A DNA stretch of 64,000 bases from assembly GCF_003364295.1 (NCBI RefSeq), contig NZ_NXLO01000001.1, positions 310,001-374,000 of the forward strand, in the 5' to 3' direction. Positions 38,488-46,829 of the stretch are shown in pieces. The stretch is from Helicobacter sp. MIT 99-5507. Lineage in GTDB: Bacteria > Campylobacterota > Campylobacteria > Campylobacterales > Helicobacteraceae. The notes under the pieces were generated by a model. That model was not told where the DNA came from. It made no database searches and worked only from the letters and a program-made list of their open reading frames with translations. The first letter of the stretch is position 1; the number at the start of each line of letters is the position of its first letter. The translations under genes were made by a program, and so were the position numbers.

Positions 38488-39036
38488 CTATTTTAGGTGT
38501 TTTAAAGCCTCTTTTATTATATCTTGTGCTTCTAAGTGCGTAGAATTTTCTACAATTTTCATAAAATCATTTCTTTTAAATCCAAGAGATTCTAAGGCTT
38601 GTATGGCTTCTTTTTTATGCTGTGGGATTGAAATAGAATCTATAGATTCTAGCTTTCCACTAATCTCTACAATAATCCGCTTAGCCATTTTTTCACCAAT
38701 ACCTGGCACTTTTTTTAAACTCATAAAGTCATTATTATAAGCAATACTTATAAATTCGCTTGGATTAAATGAGCTACAAATTGCCATTGCAACCTTTGGA
38801 CCAATACCATTTATCTTTATCAAAGTATCAAATAAATCTTTTTCATTTTTTTGCAAAAATCCATATAAAAAACTCCCATCTTCTCGTATAATTTGTGTGA
38901 TTAGCAAAATATCATTATCTTTTAGATTAGTAATAGCATTGATAGACATAAATACTTCATAAATCACGCCATTAACATTAAAAAGCACACTATTTCCACT
39001 TTTACTATAAACATTTCCAATAAGTCCAGCTATCAT
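38488..39036 (-). CDS. ruvA: Holliday junction branch migration protein RuvA
   Basis: 182 residues: OB-fold domain I starting MIAGLIGNVYSK, helix-hairpin-helix motifs (KINGIGPKVAMAI and VPGIGEKMAKRI, about 72-120) and a C-terminal domain that binds RuvB. Its ATG directly follows the stop of the DUF342 gene (TAA ATG), so it depends on that gene's translation. Confidence 0.95.
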   Translation of the reverse strand: MIAGLIGNVYSKSGNSVLFNVNGVIYEVFMSINAITNLKDNDILLITQIIREDGSFLYGFLQKNEKDLFDTLIKINGIGPKVAMAICSSFNPSEFISIAYNNDFMSLKKVPGIGEKMAKRIIVEISGKLESIDSISIPQHKKEAIQALESLGFKRNDFMKIVENSTHLEAQDIIKEALKHLK

Positions 39037-40821
39037 TTAGAATCCATAATTATCAATTTCTTGTTGCTCATCTACAAAAATCTTTTGATGGATGATTTTT
39101 TTACTCTCTTTATCAAAATAATACCTGCCAATACCTTTTATAATCGTCTTTGATGAATATACTTTTGGCAAAATTAACTCAAATACAACATCATTATATT
39201 TTAACCAGCCTTCTTTGCAGATAAATTCTGCTTGAAATACTTCTTTTTGTAGTGATTTGATTTTAGTTTCAATCTCATTTTTATTTTTATCTAAATCAAT
39301 ATTTTTTAGTTTTAAAGATTTTATAAGTTTTACAATCTCTAAAAAATAATTATAATTTTCTACCATATAACTTGGGGCTTCTTTTTTCTGCTCTTTATAT
39401 TTTTTTATCATTTCTCTTAATTCATTTGCACTAGATTGAAATTTATTATATTTATATATCAAGCCTGTGATTTTCTTATTTAAGGTTTGTTGCTCTGCAT
39501 ATTTAGAATCTAAATCTAGTTTCAAAATATTGATTTGTTTTTTTAAAGATATATTTCCTTGTGGAGTAAATATGATTTTATTATTTCCACCTTTTAGATT
39601 ATTGATAGTACATTTACTTGAAAATTCTATATTTGAGTTATAATAAAGCTCATTTATATTTATATTTTGTGCTCTAAGATTCCCGCCATTTACTTGATTT
39701 ACTTCCAAAATATTGCATTCTATAACACCATTTTCAATACTCTCAATAGTGACCTTATCGCCTTTTAGATTCCCTTTTAAGATATCTATTTTTGCTTCTT
39801 TTGTAAGAATCACAGAATCTTTATGGCTTTGCCCATTTAATTCTAAATCTTTTGAAATAATTTTTACATTTGCACCAATATTTCCATTTATGATGATTTT
39901 ATTTGCAAGTATTTGCACGCCACTGCCAATAGCATCAACAAACTCTCCATTTGTTCCAATTGTAATCTTTGTATTAGTATTTATATCGCCAGTGAATTTA
40001 TAATTATCTACATTTTGGATATTTTTAAAATTTAGTTCTTCATTAAAGGTAAAATCATTATCAAAAAAAGATACAAAGCCACTTTTATTATTAAAATATT
40101 CTAAATATTCATCATTATCAATGATATTAAAATCATTGCTATATTTTGGAGATTCTATCTTGGTGTTTATAACATCTATATATTTTCCAAATATATCTCT
40201 TCCACTATTTCCATCTTTTTGTTTTATAAATCTAGCTATTTTTGTATTTTCACTCAAAGCGATGATATTTTTTGCACTTGTAGCAACATCTTTTATAAAA
40301 AATTCTAAAACACCACCTTTTTTATCTATAAAATTACTGCATTTATAAATTGTGATAAATTTATCTTTATCTTTTACATCCTCTAGATTCTGCATAATGA
40401 TTTCTTTTTGCTTATTTAAATGCCTTAAAAATACTCTCTTTTGCACTTTTATAGAATCTATAGTATTTATAAATTCATTTATTTCTATTTCATCCTTAGG
40501 GGCTATAAAACCATTTTTCAAATGTAAAATCACTTCCTCATTATTAACAATTACATCAAATAATCTATCTTTTGGTTTATATCTCACGCAAAAATCATAG
40601 CTTTGCTTGAATTCATAATCTTTATTTTCAAATAATAAATCATCATCAATAGATTCTCCAGCACTAGTATTTAATAATCTATAAGCATTGTATTTTTTTA
40701 TGTAGGTTGTAAAAGATTTTAGGTTAATCTCTAAAGAATTAATATTTGTTTTTGCCTTTAGTGCGACTTCTTTTAAAATAGAATTTACATCATAAATATC
40801 ATATATCACTTTAGTTTGCAA
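39037..40821 (-). CDS. DUF342/FapA-family polymer-forming protein
   Basis: The 594-residue protein has an N-terminal alpha/beta part, a middle region of about 220 residues of regular short strands (ITIGTNGEFVDAIGSG, IIINGNIGANVKI, AKIDILKGNLKGD), and a long coiled coil (about 415-535). This is the plan of DUF342 'flagellar assembly protein A' proteins, whose beta-helix resembles bactofilin. The start is a TTG at 40821; upstream is GGGCTC. It is coupled to ruvA. Its closeness to flgL and the bactofilin-like fold hint at a role in cell pole or flagellum organisation, which is inference. Confidence 0.75.
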   Translation of the reverse strand: MQTKVIYDIYDVNSILKEVALKAKTNINSLEINLKSFTTYIKKYNAYRLLNTSAGESIDDDLLFENKDYEFKQSYDFCVRYKPKDRLFDVIVNNEEVILHLKNGFIAPKDEIEINEFINTIDSIKVQKRVFLRHLNKQKEIIMQNLEDVKDKDKFITIYKCSNFIDKKGGVLEFFIKDVATSAKNIIALSENTKIARFIKQKDGNSGRDIFGKYIDVINTKIESPKYSNDFNIIDNDEYLEYFNNKSGFVSFFDNDFTFNEELNFKNIQNVDNYKFTGDINTNTKITIGTNGEFVDAIGSGVQILANKIIINGNIGANVKIISKDLELNGQSHKDSVILTKEAKIDILKGNLKGDKVTIESIENGVIECNILEVNQVNGGNLRAQNININELYYNSNIEFSSKCTINNLKGGNNKIIFTPQGNISLKKQINILKLDLDSKYAEQQTLNKKITGLIYKYNKFQSSANELREMIKKYKEQKKEAPSYMVENYNYFLEIVKLIKSLKLKNIDLDKNKNEIETKIKSLQKEVFQAEFICKEGWLKYNDVVFELILPKVYSSKTIIKGIGRYYFDKESKKIIHQKIFVDEQQEIDNYGF

Positions 40822-40898
40822 AATGAGCCCTTAGTTTTTAAGTCAAATTTATTATAGAATCGTAAATCTTGAAATTTTAAAAAATAAGGCTTGAAAAC

Positions 40899-42347
40899 TT
40901 GTTTAAAAAAGCTTTCTATACAAATAGCAGCGGAATCTTATGTTCTAGAATCTTTGGTTTTATAAGAGATTTATTGATGGCAAATACACTTGGGGCTGGA
41001 ATCTATAGTGATATATTTTTTATTGCATTTAAATTGCCAAATCTATTTAGGAGAATCTTTTCAGAAGGTGCATTTACTCAAAGTTTCTTACCGACTTTCA
41101 TAAATGCAAAAAGAAAAGGTTTAATTTGTGTTTGTATCTTTATGATATTTTTTTTATTTTTGATTTTATTTAGCATTGCTGTGCAAGTTTTTAGTGGATT
41201 TTTTACAAAACTCTTAGCTTATGGATTCCCACAAACTACAATAGAACTTGCAAAACCAATTGTTGCAATAAATTTTTGGTATCTAAGCCTTATTTTTTGT
41301 GCAAATTTTTTTAGCTCACTTTTGCAATATAAAAATAATTTTTGGGTTAGTGCATACAATACAGCACTTTTAAATATAGCAATGATTTTAACATTGATAT
41401 TTGCAAAAGATAAAGATACTTATAATATCGTATATATGCTAAGCTATGGTGTTTTAATAGGTGGAGTAGCACAGATTCTGCTTCATTGCTATAGTTTGTA
41501 TAAACTAAAATTTTTTAGATTATTTGTAATTGGATTTTTAGATTTAAAAATAATTTTTACAAAAAAAGAAGATTCAAAAATACATATCTTAAAAAATGAT
41601 TTAAATAGCTTTTTAAAACAATTTTTTCCTGCATTAATTGGTAGCTCTACTGCACAAATTGCATCATTTATAGATACACTTCTTGCGTCATTTTTAGCTG
41701 TTGGTTCTGTATCATATCTATATTATGCAAATAGAATCTTCCAGCTACCACTTGCACTTTTTGCAATAGCAACTTCTACTGCACTATTTCCTATGGTTGC
41801 AAAAATGATAAAAAATAATGATGAAAAAAAAGCTCTGCATTTGCTAAAAAATGCATTTTGGTTGCTTTTATTTAGTCTTGGCATTTGTGTAGTTGGTGGA
41901 ATTGTGCTAAAAAATGAAATTATTTGGATTTTATTTGAGAGAGGAAAATTTCAAAGAGATGATACGATAATTGTTGCAAATGTATTTATGATGTATCTAA
42001 TTGGACTTATTCCATTTGGAATTGCTAGAATCTTTTCTCTTTGGCTCTATTCACACAAAAGACAAGATATAGCTGCCAAAATATCAGCTATTTCGCTTGC
42101 ATGTGGGGTATTATTTTCACTAATTTTAATGCAGAAATTTGGTGTATTTGCACTTGCATTTTCATCATCATTAAGCGGATTTGTGTTATTAATACTTACA
42201 ATAAAGGTATTTGGTTATGATAAATTTAAGAATGTAATAAACTCTAAAAGGCTATTTATTATTCTTATTTTGGTTTTGATACTTGAGACATTGATATTAT
42301 ATTTTTTAAAACATTTATTTAATTTTGGAGGTTTTTATGGTGCTTAA
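40899..42347 (+). CDS. murJ: Lipid II flippase MurJ
   Basis: The 482-residue polytopic membrane protein of the MVF family has about 14 hydrophobic segments, the start SSGILCSRIFGFIRD and KLPNLFRRIFSEGAFTQSF. It moves lipid II to the periplasmic face for wall synthesis. The start is a TTG (40899) with AAGG 11 nt upstream; no in-frame ATG precedes the conserved N-terminus. It overlaps cysS by 11 nt. Confidence 0.95.
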   Translation: MFKKAFYTNSSGILCSRIFGFIRDLLMANTLGAGIYSDIFFIAFKLPNLFRRIFSEGAFTQSFLPTFINAKRKGLICVCIFMIFFLFLILFSIAVQVFSGFFTKLLAYGFPQTTIELAKPIVAINFWYLSLIFCANFFSSLLQYKNNFWVSAYNTALLNIAMILTLIFAKDKDTYNIVYMLSYGVLIGGVAQILLHCYSLYKLKFFRLFVIGFLDLKIIFTKKEDSKIHILKNDLNSFLKQFFPALIGSSTAQIASFIDTLLASFLAVGSVSYLYYANRIFQLPLALFAIATSTALFPMVAKMIKNNDEKKALHLLKNAFWLLLFSLGICVVGGIVLKNEIIWILFERGKFQRDDTIIVANVFMMYLIGLIPFGIARIFSLWLYSHKRQDIAAKISAISLACGVLFSLILMQKFGVFALAFSSSLSGFVLLILTIKVFGYDKFKNVINSKRLFIILILVLILETLILYFLKHLFNFGGFYGA

Positions 42348-43761
42348 TAATATAAAATTTTATGATAGTGTAAAAAGAAAAAAACTAGAATTTATCCCTA
42401 TTAAACCAAATATAGTAAAGATATATCTATGCGGTCCAACCGTTTATGACAACTCACATTTAGGACATGCAAGAAGTGCCATAACATTTGATTTATTGTA
42501 TAGGGTGTTATTGCAAAATAATTATGAAGTGATTTTTGCTAGAAATTTTACAGATATCGATGATAAAATCGTTAAAAAAAGTAAAGAAGAAAACATTGGT
42601 ATAAATGAAATTACTTCTACTTATATTACTAGCTATCTAAATGATATGAATGCACTAAATATACTAAAACCTATGCTAGAGCCTCGCGCAACACAGAATC
42701 TTGATGCTATATTTGATATGATTAAGATTCTACTAAAAGATGGTAAAGCCTATATTACCCCAAATAATGATATATATATGAGAGTATCAAAAGATTCAAA
42801 ATATGGTGAATTATCAAATAGAACCAATCTAGAATCTCAAGTTAGTCGTATAGGTGAAAATGAGCAAAAAGAAGATATTAGAGATTTTGCTTTATGGAAG
42901 ATATTTAATAAAGATGATGATATAGCTTATGATTCTCCATTTGGTCGCGGGCGTCCAGGCTGGCATATAGAATGCTCTGCTATGATTGAAAAACATTTAG
43001 CATATAAAGATACTGAATTTTCTATTGATATACATGCAGGGGGAGCAGATTTGTTCTTTCCTCATCATGAAAATGAAGCATCACAAAGTAGATGTGCAAA
43101 TAATAGAGAATTAGCAAAATATTGGATTCATAATGGTTTTGTGACGATAAATGGCGAGAAAATGAGTAAAAGTCTAGGAAATAGCTTTTTTGTAAAAGAT
43201 GCACTAAAAATCTATGATGGCGAAGTGCTTAGATATTATTTACTTAGTTTGCATTATCGCTCACCACTAAATTTTTCACACGAAGATGTGCTAAGCAGTA
43301 AAAAAAGATTAGACAGGCTGTATAGATTAAAAAAACGAGTAATAGATGTAGAATCTAATATAATAGATAAAGATTTTAGAGATACTTTTTTAAATGCACT
43401 AAATGATGATTTAAATATCTCTATTGCATTATCTTGTTTAGATACTATGATTTCACATTATAATGAATTACTAGATAAGAATCCAAAAGATACACAAAAT
43501 AAGCAAAAGGCTCTCTCAAATATAATTTTTATCAATAAGATTCTAGGAATTGGAGAAAAAAACCCAATAGATTATTTTCATATAGGCGTAAGTGATGAGA
43601 TGAAAAAATATATAGAAGAAAAAATAAAAGATAGAAATGAAGCAAAAAGTAAAAAAGACTACACCCTAAGCGATAGTATAAGAGATGAATTAAAATCTAA
43701 AAATATCCATCTAATGGATACAAAAGATGGAGTAATATGGGAATATATAGCAGAAATATAA
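42337..43761 (+). CDS. cysS: Cysteinyl-tRNA synthetase
   Basis: The 474-residue class I synthetase has the HIGH region CGPTVYDNSHLGHARS, the zinc ligands CGPT / ECSAM / HHENE and the KMSKS loop GEKMSKSLGN. The start at 42337 has a perfect GGAGG 5 nt upstream; an ATG four codons earlier overlaps that site. It sits downstream of murJ as I recall for H. pylori. Confidence 0.96.
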   Translation: MVLNNIKFYDSVKRKKLEFIPIKPNIVKIYLCGPTVYDNSHLGHARSAITFDLLYRVLLQNNYEVIFARNFTDIDDKIVKKSKEENIGINEITSTYITSYLNDMNALNILKPMLEPRATQNLDAIFDMIKILLKDGKAYITPNNDIYMRVSKDSKYGELSNRTNLESQVSRIGENEQKEDIRDFALWKIFNKDDDIAYDSPFGRGRPGWHIECSAMIEKHLAYKDTEFSIDIHAGGADLFFPHHENEASQSRCANNRELAKYWIHNGFVTINGEKMSKSLGNSFFVKDALKIYDGEVLRYYLLSLHYRSPLNFSHEDVLSSKKRLDRLYRLKKRVIDVESNIIDKDFRDTFLNALNDDLNISIALSCLDTMISHYNELLDKNPKDTQNKQKALSNIIFINKILGIGEKNPIDYFHIGVSDEMKKYIEEKIKDRNEAKSKKDYTLSDSIRDELKSKNIHLMDTKDGVIWEYIAEI

Positions 43762-43921
43762 AACCTATAAAATCCTATAGATATAATTATTTATAGGCAA
43801 AAAATTAGAATCTTCTTTTTGGAATAGAAATTTTATTTGAATTAAAAATACTAAGATTTATTGCTAGATTCCTGCCTAAACCATAAAGATAAATATTTTT
43901 ATATCCATCAAAAAACGATAA
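43762..43921 (-). other. Spacer with a possible gene remnant
   Basis: On the minus strand, after the fucosyltransferase stop, the same frame stays open for about 40 codons and reads DGYKNIYLYGLGRNLAINLS and ISIPKRRF before a stop. This has a coding-like look and may be the tail of a lost gene. I cannot assign a family. Confidence 0.3.
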
Positions 43922-44846
43922 TCATAACACAATCAAATTTTTAGCACTATAAGTAAAACTTGGGCTTATATTTTCTTTATAAATCACATCTCCACTGCCT
44001 AAAAATCCAAGCCAAAAAGAAAGTGTGCTATTTGCTAATATTTTGTGTTTGCAAGATTGCATCAAAACAAAATCAAAAATTACTTTGCTTTCATTATTTA
44101 TGTTTATGACATTACAATCATCATCGATAAAATTTTCTTGCATAAAATCAAAATCATTACCAAATACAAAAAATGAAATATCACTATATTTTTCTCGCAT
44201 GATCTCCATAGCCATTTTATAATAATCCATATCAAGCAATTCATAAATACCTACAAAATCGCCTCTTCTTACATGAATCATACAAGAATTTTTACTAGAT
44301 TTAATCTTTTCATAAATCATATTATTTTTAGAATCTAAATTTATTTTTGGATACAAAGTATTAATAAAAAAATATCTAAAAGGTATAAAATTTGAAAAAT
44401 GCCATAAATATTCACCATAAATATAGATTCTATTCTTTATGTCAAATGATAACTCATATATATTTTTATAATGCAAATGTGGATAAAAAATAATTTTTTG
44501 TTTATTTACTGGATAGAATATTTTCTTTTTAAAACATTTAATATTGATTTTATTTACAAACTTCTTAAATAATAAAAAATAAAAATTCACTTTTAGGATT
44601 TTGCTTAATTCTTTGTTTGTTGTAATGAGCTTTATATTTAAATCAAAATACTTGATTTCTAAATTTCGTGGATTGGTATCTGTATTTTGATATTCTGTGC
44701 AATCTAAATATATATCTTTTTTTGTTATTTCTTTTAATACATGGCAAAAAGCGTAGTGAAATAGCTGATTACCAAGCCCACCTTCTAAAAATACTACAAT
44801 CCTATTTTTATTATATTGCTGCTGCCCCCCCCCTAAATCTAGCCAT
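43922..44846 (-). CDS. futC: Alpha-1,2-fucosyltransferase, GT11 (phase-variable, OFF here)
   Basis: In its full frame this is about 307 residues. It starts at the ATG at 44846 with AAGGAG at 44852-44857, runs into a G tract at codons 5-7, then reads VVFLEGGLGNQLFHYAF and HVRRGDF, the two signature motifs of GT11 alpha-1,2-fucosyltransferases. With nine G the frame ends after MARFRGGAAAI; with 8 or 11 the whole protein is made. In Helicobacter, phase-variable fucosyltransferases change Lewis-type antigens on LPS. The apparent shorter frame from a GTG at 44590 lacks motif I and would not be active. The acceptor is unknown. Confidence 0.85.
44825..44833 (-). repeat. Poly-G tract (C9 on plus), followed by CAGCAGCAA
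   Basis: Codons 5-7 of the fucosyltransferase. Nine = OFF; 8 or 11 = ON. Confidence 0.97.
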
Positions 44847-44935
44847 AGAATCTCCTTATATTTTTAAAAATGCAAAATAATACTATAAGAATTTAAAAAG
44901 TTAAAATGAATAGAATCCAAATTTTTGGAGAATTT

Positions 44936-46828
44936 ATGAAAATTTTACATTTAATATCTCAAGATTCTGGTGGAGCAGGAAGAGCAGCGCTAAGACTTCA
45001 CAAAGCATTATTAGAAGAAAATATAGAATCTTTAATGCTAGTGCAAAATAAAAGCACTGATTTAGATAGTGTCTTAAGATTGGCACAAACAAAACCTCAA
45101 AAAATTATGGAAAAACTGCGTCCAGCACTAAGCACAATACCTCTTATGCTATATCCAAAAAGGCATAAAGATATTTTCTCTCCAAATGCACTTAGCAATA
45201 AAACATTGATTAAAAAAATAAATGAAATAAATCCCGATATTTTACATATTCACTGGATTAATAATGGCTTTTTAAATATTAAAGATTTAAAAAAAATAAA
45301 AATACCAATGATATGGAGCTTGCATGATGCTAACGCCTACACAGGCGGTTGCCACTATGTGGCAACCGCCTGTGTAGGCGTTAAAAATCACTGCATGCGA
45401 TGTCCCTTGTTAAAATCAAATTCTAAATACGACCTAAGTTTTTGGACATTTAAAGCAAAAAAGAATACATATAAAAAAATAAATCTTACAATAAATGGAC
45501 TTAGTAGATGGATTGCAAATTGTGCAAAAGATTCTGCTTTGCTAAAAGATAAAACAATAATAAACCTACCAAATCCAATTGATACAAATATTTTTAAACC
45601 AATAAACAAACAAATTGCAAGAGAAATTTTGGGCTTAAATACACAAAAGAAAATAATCACATTTGGGGCAATTGATGCAACAAATACCGATAGAAAAGGT
45701 TATAATGAACTTATAAATGCATTAAAAAAACTAGATAAAAAAAATATAAGATTAATCATATTTGGTGCAAGCCATGGAAAAAACAATGAAGAAAATATAG
45801 AAGGGATTGAGACGATTTATCTAGGACATTTACATGATGATTTGACACTTAGGATTGTATATAGTTTAAGTGATGTAATAGTAGTGCCAAGCAAAGTAGA
45901 ATCTTTTGGACAAGTAGCCCTAGAATCTCTATCTTGTGGCACGCCTGTTGTGGCATTTGATACAAGTGGATTAAGAGATATAATCGATCATAAAAAGAGT
46001 GGCTATCTTGCAAAATGCTATGATGTGGATGACCTAGCAAATGGAATAAAATGGGCAATAGATAATAATTTAGATGACAATCCAAGGCTTAAAGCTATGA
46101 CTTTTGATTCTAAAATCGTGAGTAAAAAATATATAGCACAATATCAAAATATACTAAATGGGGGGGGGTATAAAGAACTCTTACAAGTAATATTCTTTAA
46201 ACAAAACACTCTTTATATTACTTTTGGTGCAATAAGTGGCACAAATGTAGCTAGAAAAGGATATAGCGAGCTAATAGGTGCATTAAAGAAATTAGATTTT
46301 GATTTTTGTCTGCTTGTTTTTGGATCAAGCAGTGGAGAAATACTACAAAATATACCAACTCACTTTTTAGGCTATATAAATGATGATACTACTTTAAATC
46401 TTATATACAATGCAAGTGATATTTTTATCACTCCAAGCTTAGCAGAAAATCTAAGCAATGCAATAATGGAATCTCTATCTTGTGGCACGCCTGTTGTGGC
46501 ATTTGATATAGGTGGCAATAGTGATATGATAGATCATAAAAAGAATGGCTATCTTGCAAAAGAAAATGATATAGATGACCTAGCAAATGGAATAAAATGG
46601 GCAATAGATAATAAAGACATCCTCTCACAAAATGCAATAAAGAAGATAAAAGAAAATTTTAAATCAAATTTAGTAGCAAAAAAATATATAGCACAATATC
46701 AAAATATACTTAATGGGGGGGGGGAACTAGCATATAGCAATTTTGCTATTTTTTATATCCTTCCAAATCATACTACAACAAACCACAATAAATACAAAAA
46801 TCTAACAATCTTACCTAAGGTGGCATAA
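44936..46828 (+). CDS. GT4 glycosyltransferase with a duplicated C-terminal domain and two poly-G tracts
   Basis: 630 residues from the ATG at 44936 (GGAG upstream). Residues 1-408 are a complete GT-B/GT4 enzyme: SGGAGRAALRLHKAL, SLHDANAYTGGCHY, and the donor-site ESFGQVALE. A G9 tract follows, then residues 420-593 repeat the C-terminal domain (AISGTNVARKGYSEL, AENLSNAIMESLSCGTP) and end, like the first, with KKYIAQYQNILN plus a G tract (G10). Such enzymes use nucleotide sugars at the cytoplasmic membrane face. At either tract most one-base changes end the protein within a few codons. The second domain lacks an acceptor half and is unlikely to act alone. Confidence 0.8.
   Translation: MKILHLISQDSGGAGRAALRLHKALLEENIESLMLVQNKSTDLDSVLRLAQTKPQKIMEKLRPALSTIPLMLYPKRHKDIFSPNALSNKTLIKKINEINPDILHIHWINNGFLNIKDLKKIKIPMIWSLHDANAYTGGCHYVATACVGVKNHCMRCPLLKSNSKYDLSFWTFKAKKNTYKKINLTINGLSRWIANCAKDSALLKDKTIINLPNPIDTNIFKPINKQIAREILGLNTQKKIITFGAIDATNTDRKGYNELINALKKLDKKNIRLIIFGASHGKNNEENIEGIETIYLGHLHDDLTLRIVYSLSDVIVVPSKVESFGQVALESLSCGTPVVAFDTSGLRDIIDHKKSGYLAKCYDVDDLANGIKWAIDNNLDDNPRLKAMTFDSKIVSKKYIAQYQNILNGGGYKELLQVIFFKQNTLYITFGAISGTNVARKGYSELIGALKKLDFDFCLLVFGSSSGEILQNIPTHFLGYINDDTTLNLIYNASDIFITPSLAENLSNAIMESLSCGTPVVAFDIGGNSDMIDHKKNGYLAKENDIDDLANGIKWAIDNKDILSQNAIKKIKENFKSNLVAKKYIAQYQNILNGGGELAYSNFAIFYILPNHTTTNHNKYKNLTILPKVA
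45331..45383. repeat. Long perfect palindrome inside the GT4 gene
   Basis: 25-bp arms (45331-45355 and 45359-45383) around TAT, GC-rich for this genome. The left arm encodes the conserved TGGCH part of the enzyme; the right arm is its inverted copy and reads VATACVGV without breaking the frame. Confidence 0.95.
46160..46168 (+). repeat. Poly-G tract, G9 (first in the double GT4)
   Basis: Codons 409-411. Nine reads on as GGGYKELL; ten meets TAA two codons after the run; eight ends after about eight further codons. Confidence 0.97.
46715..46724 (+). repeat. Poly-G tract, G10 (second in the double GT4)
   Basis: Codons 594-597. Ten keeps the frame open to 46828; nine gives AAC TAG and eleven gives a TAG three codons on, both before the hairpin at 46734. 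Confidence 0.97.
46734..46754 (+). terminator. Possible intrinsic terminator inside the GT4 3' end
   Basis: ATAGCA and TGCTAT pair around a 4-nt loop, followed by six T (46749-46754). It is a weak AU-rich stem. It is covered by translating ribosomes only when the tract at 46715 is G10. Confidence 0.4.
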
Positions 46829-46829
46829 G

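Noticed and set aside
43762-43921. tRNA or small RNA gene in the cysS-futC gap
   Set aside because: No cloverleaf or TPsiC-like GGTTCGANTCC sequence found here or elsewhere in the window by eye.
44588-44590. GTG start for a 222-residue fucosyltransferase
   Set aside because: It would omit the conserved GGLGNQ motif; the same frame continues upstream to the tract and the ATG at 44846.
46428-46637. Leu/His-rich minus-strand frames opposite glycosyltransferase genes (also 45849, 51840)
   Set aside because: Antisense to conserved donor-domain motifs; composition artefacts.
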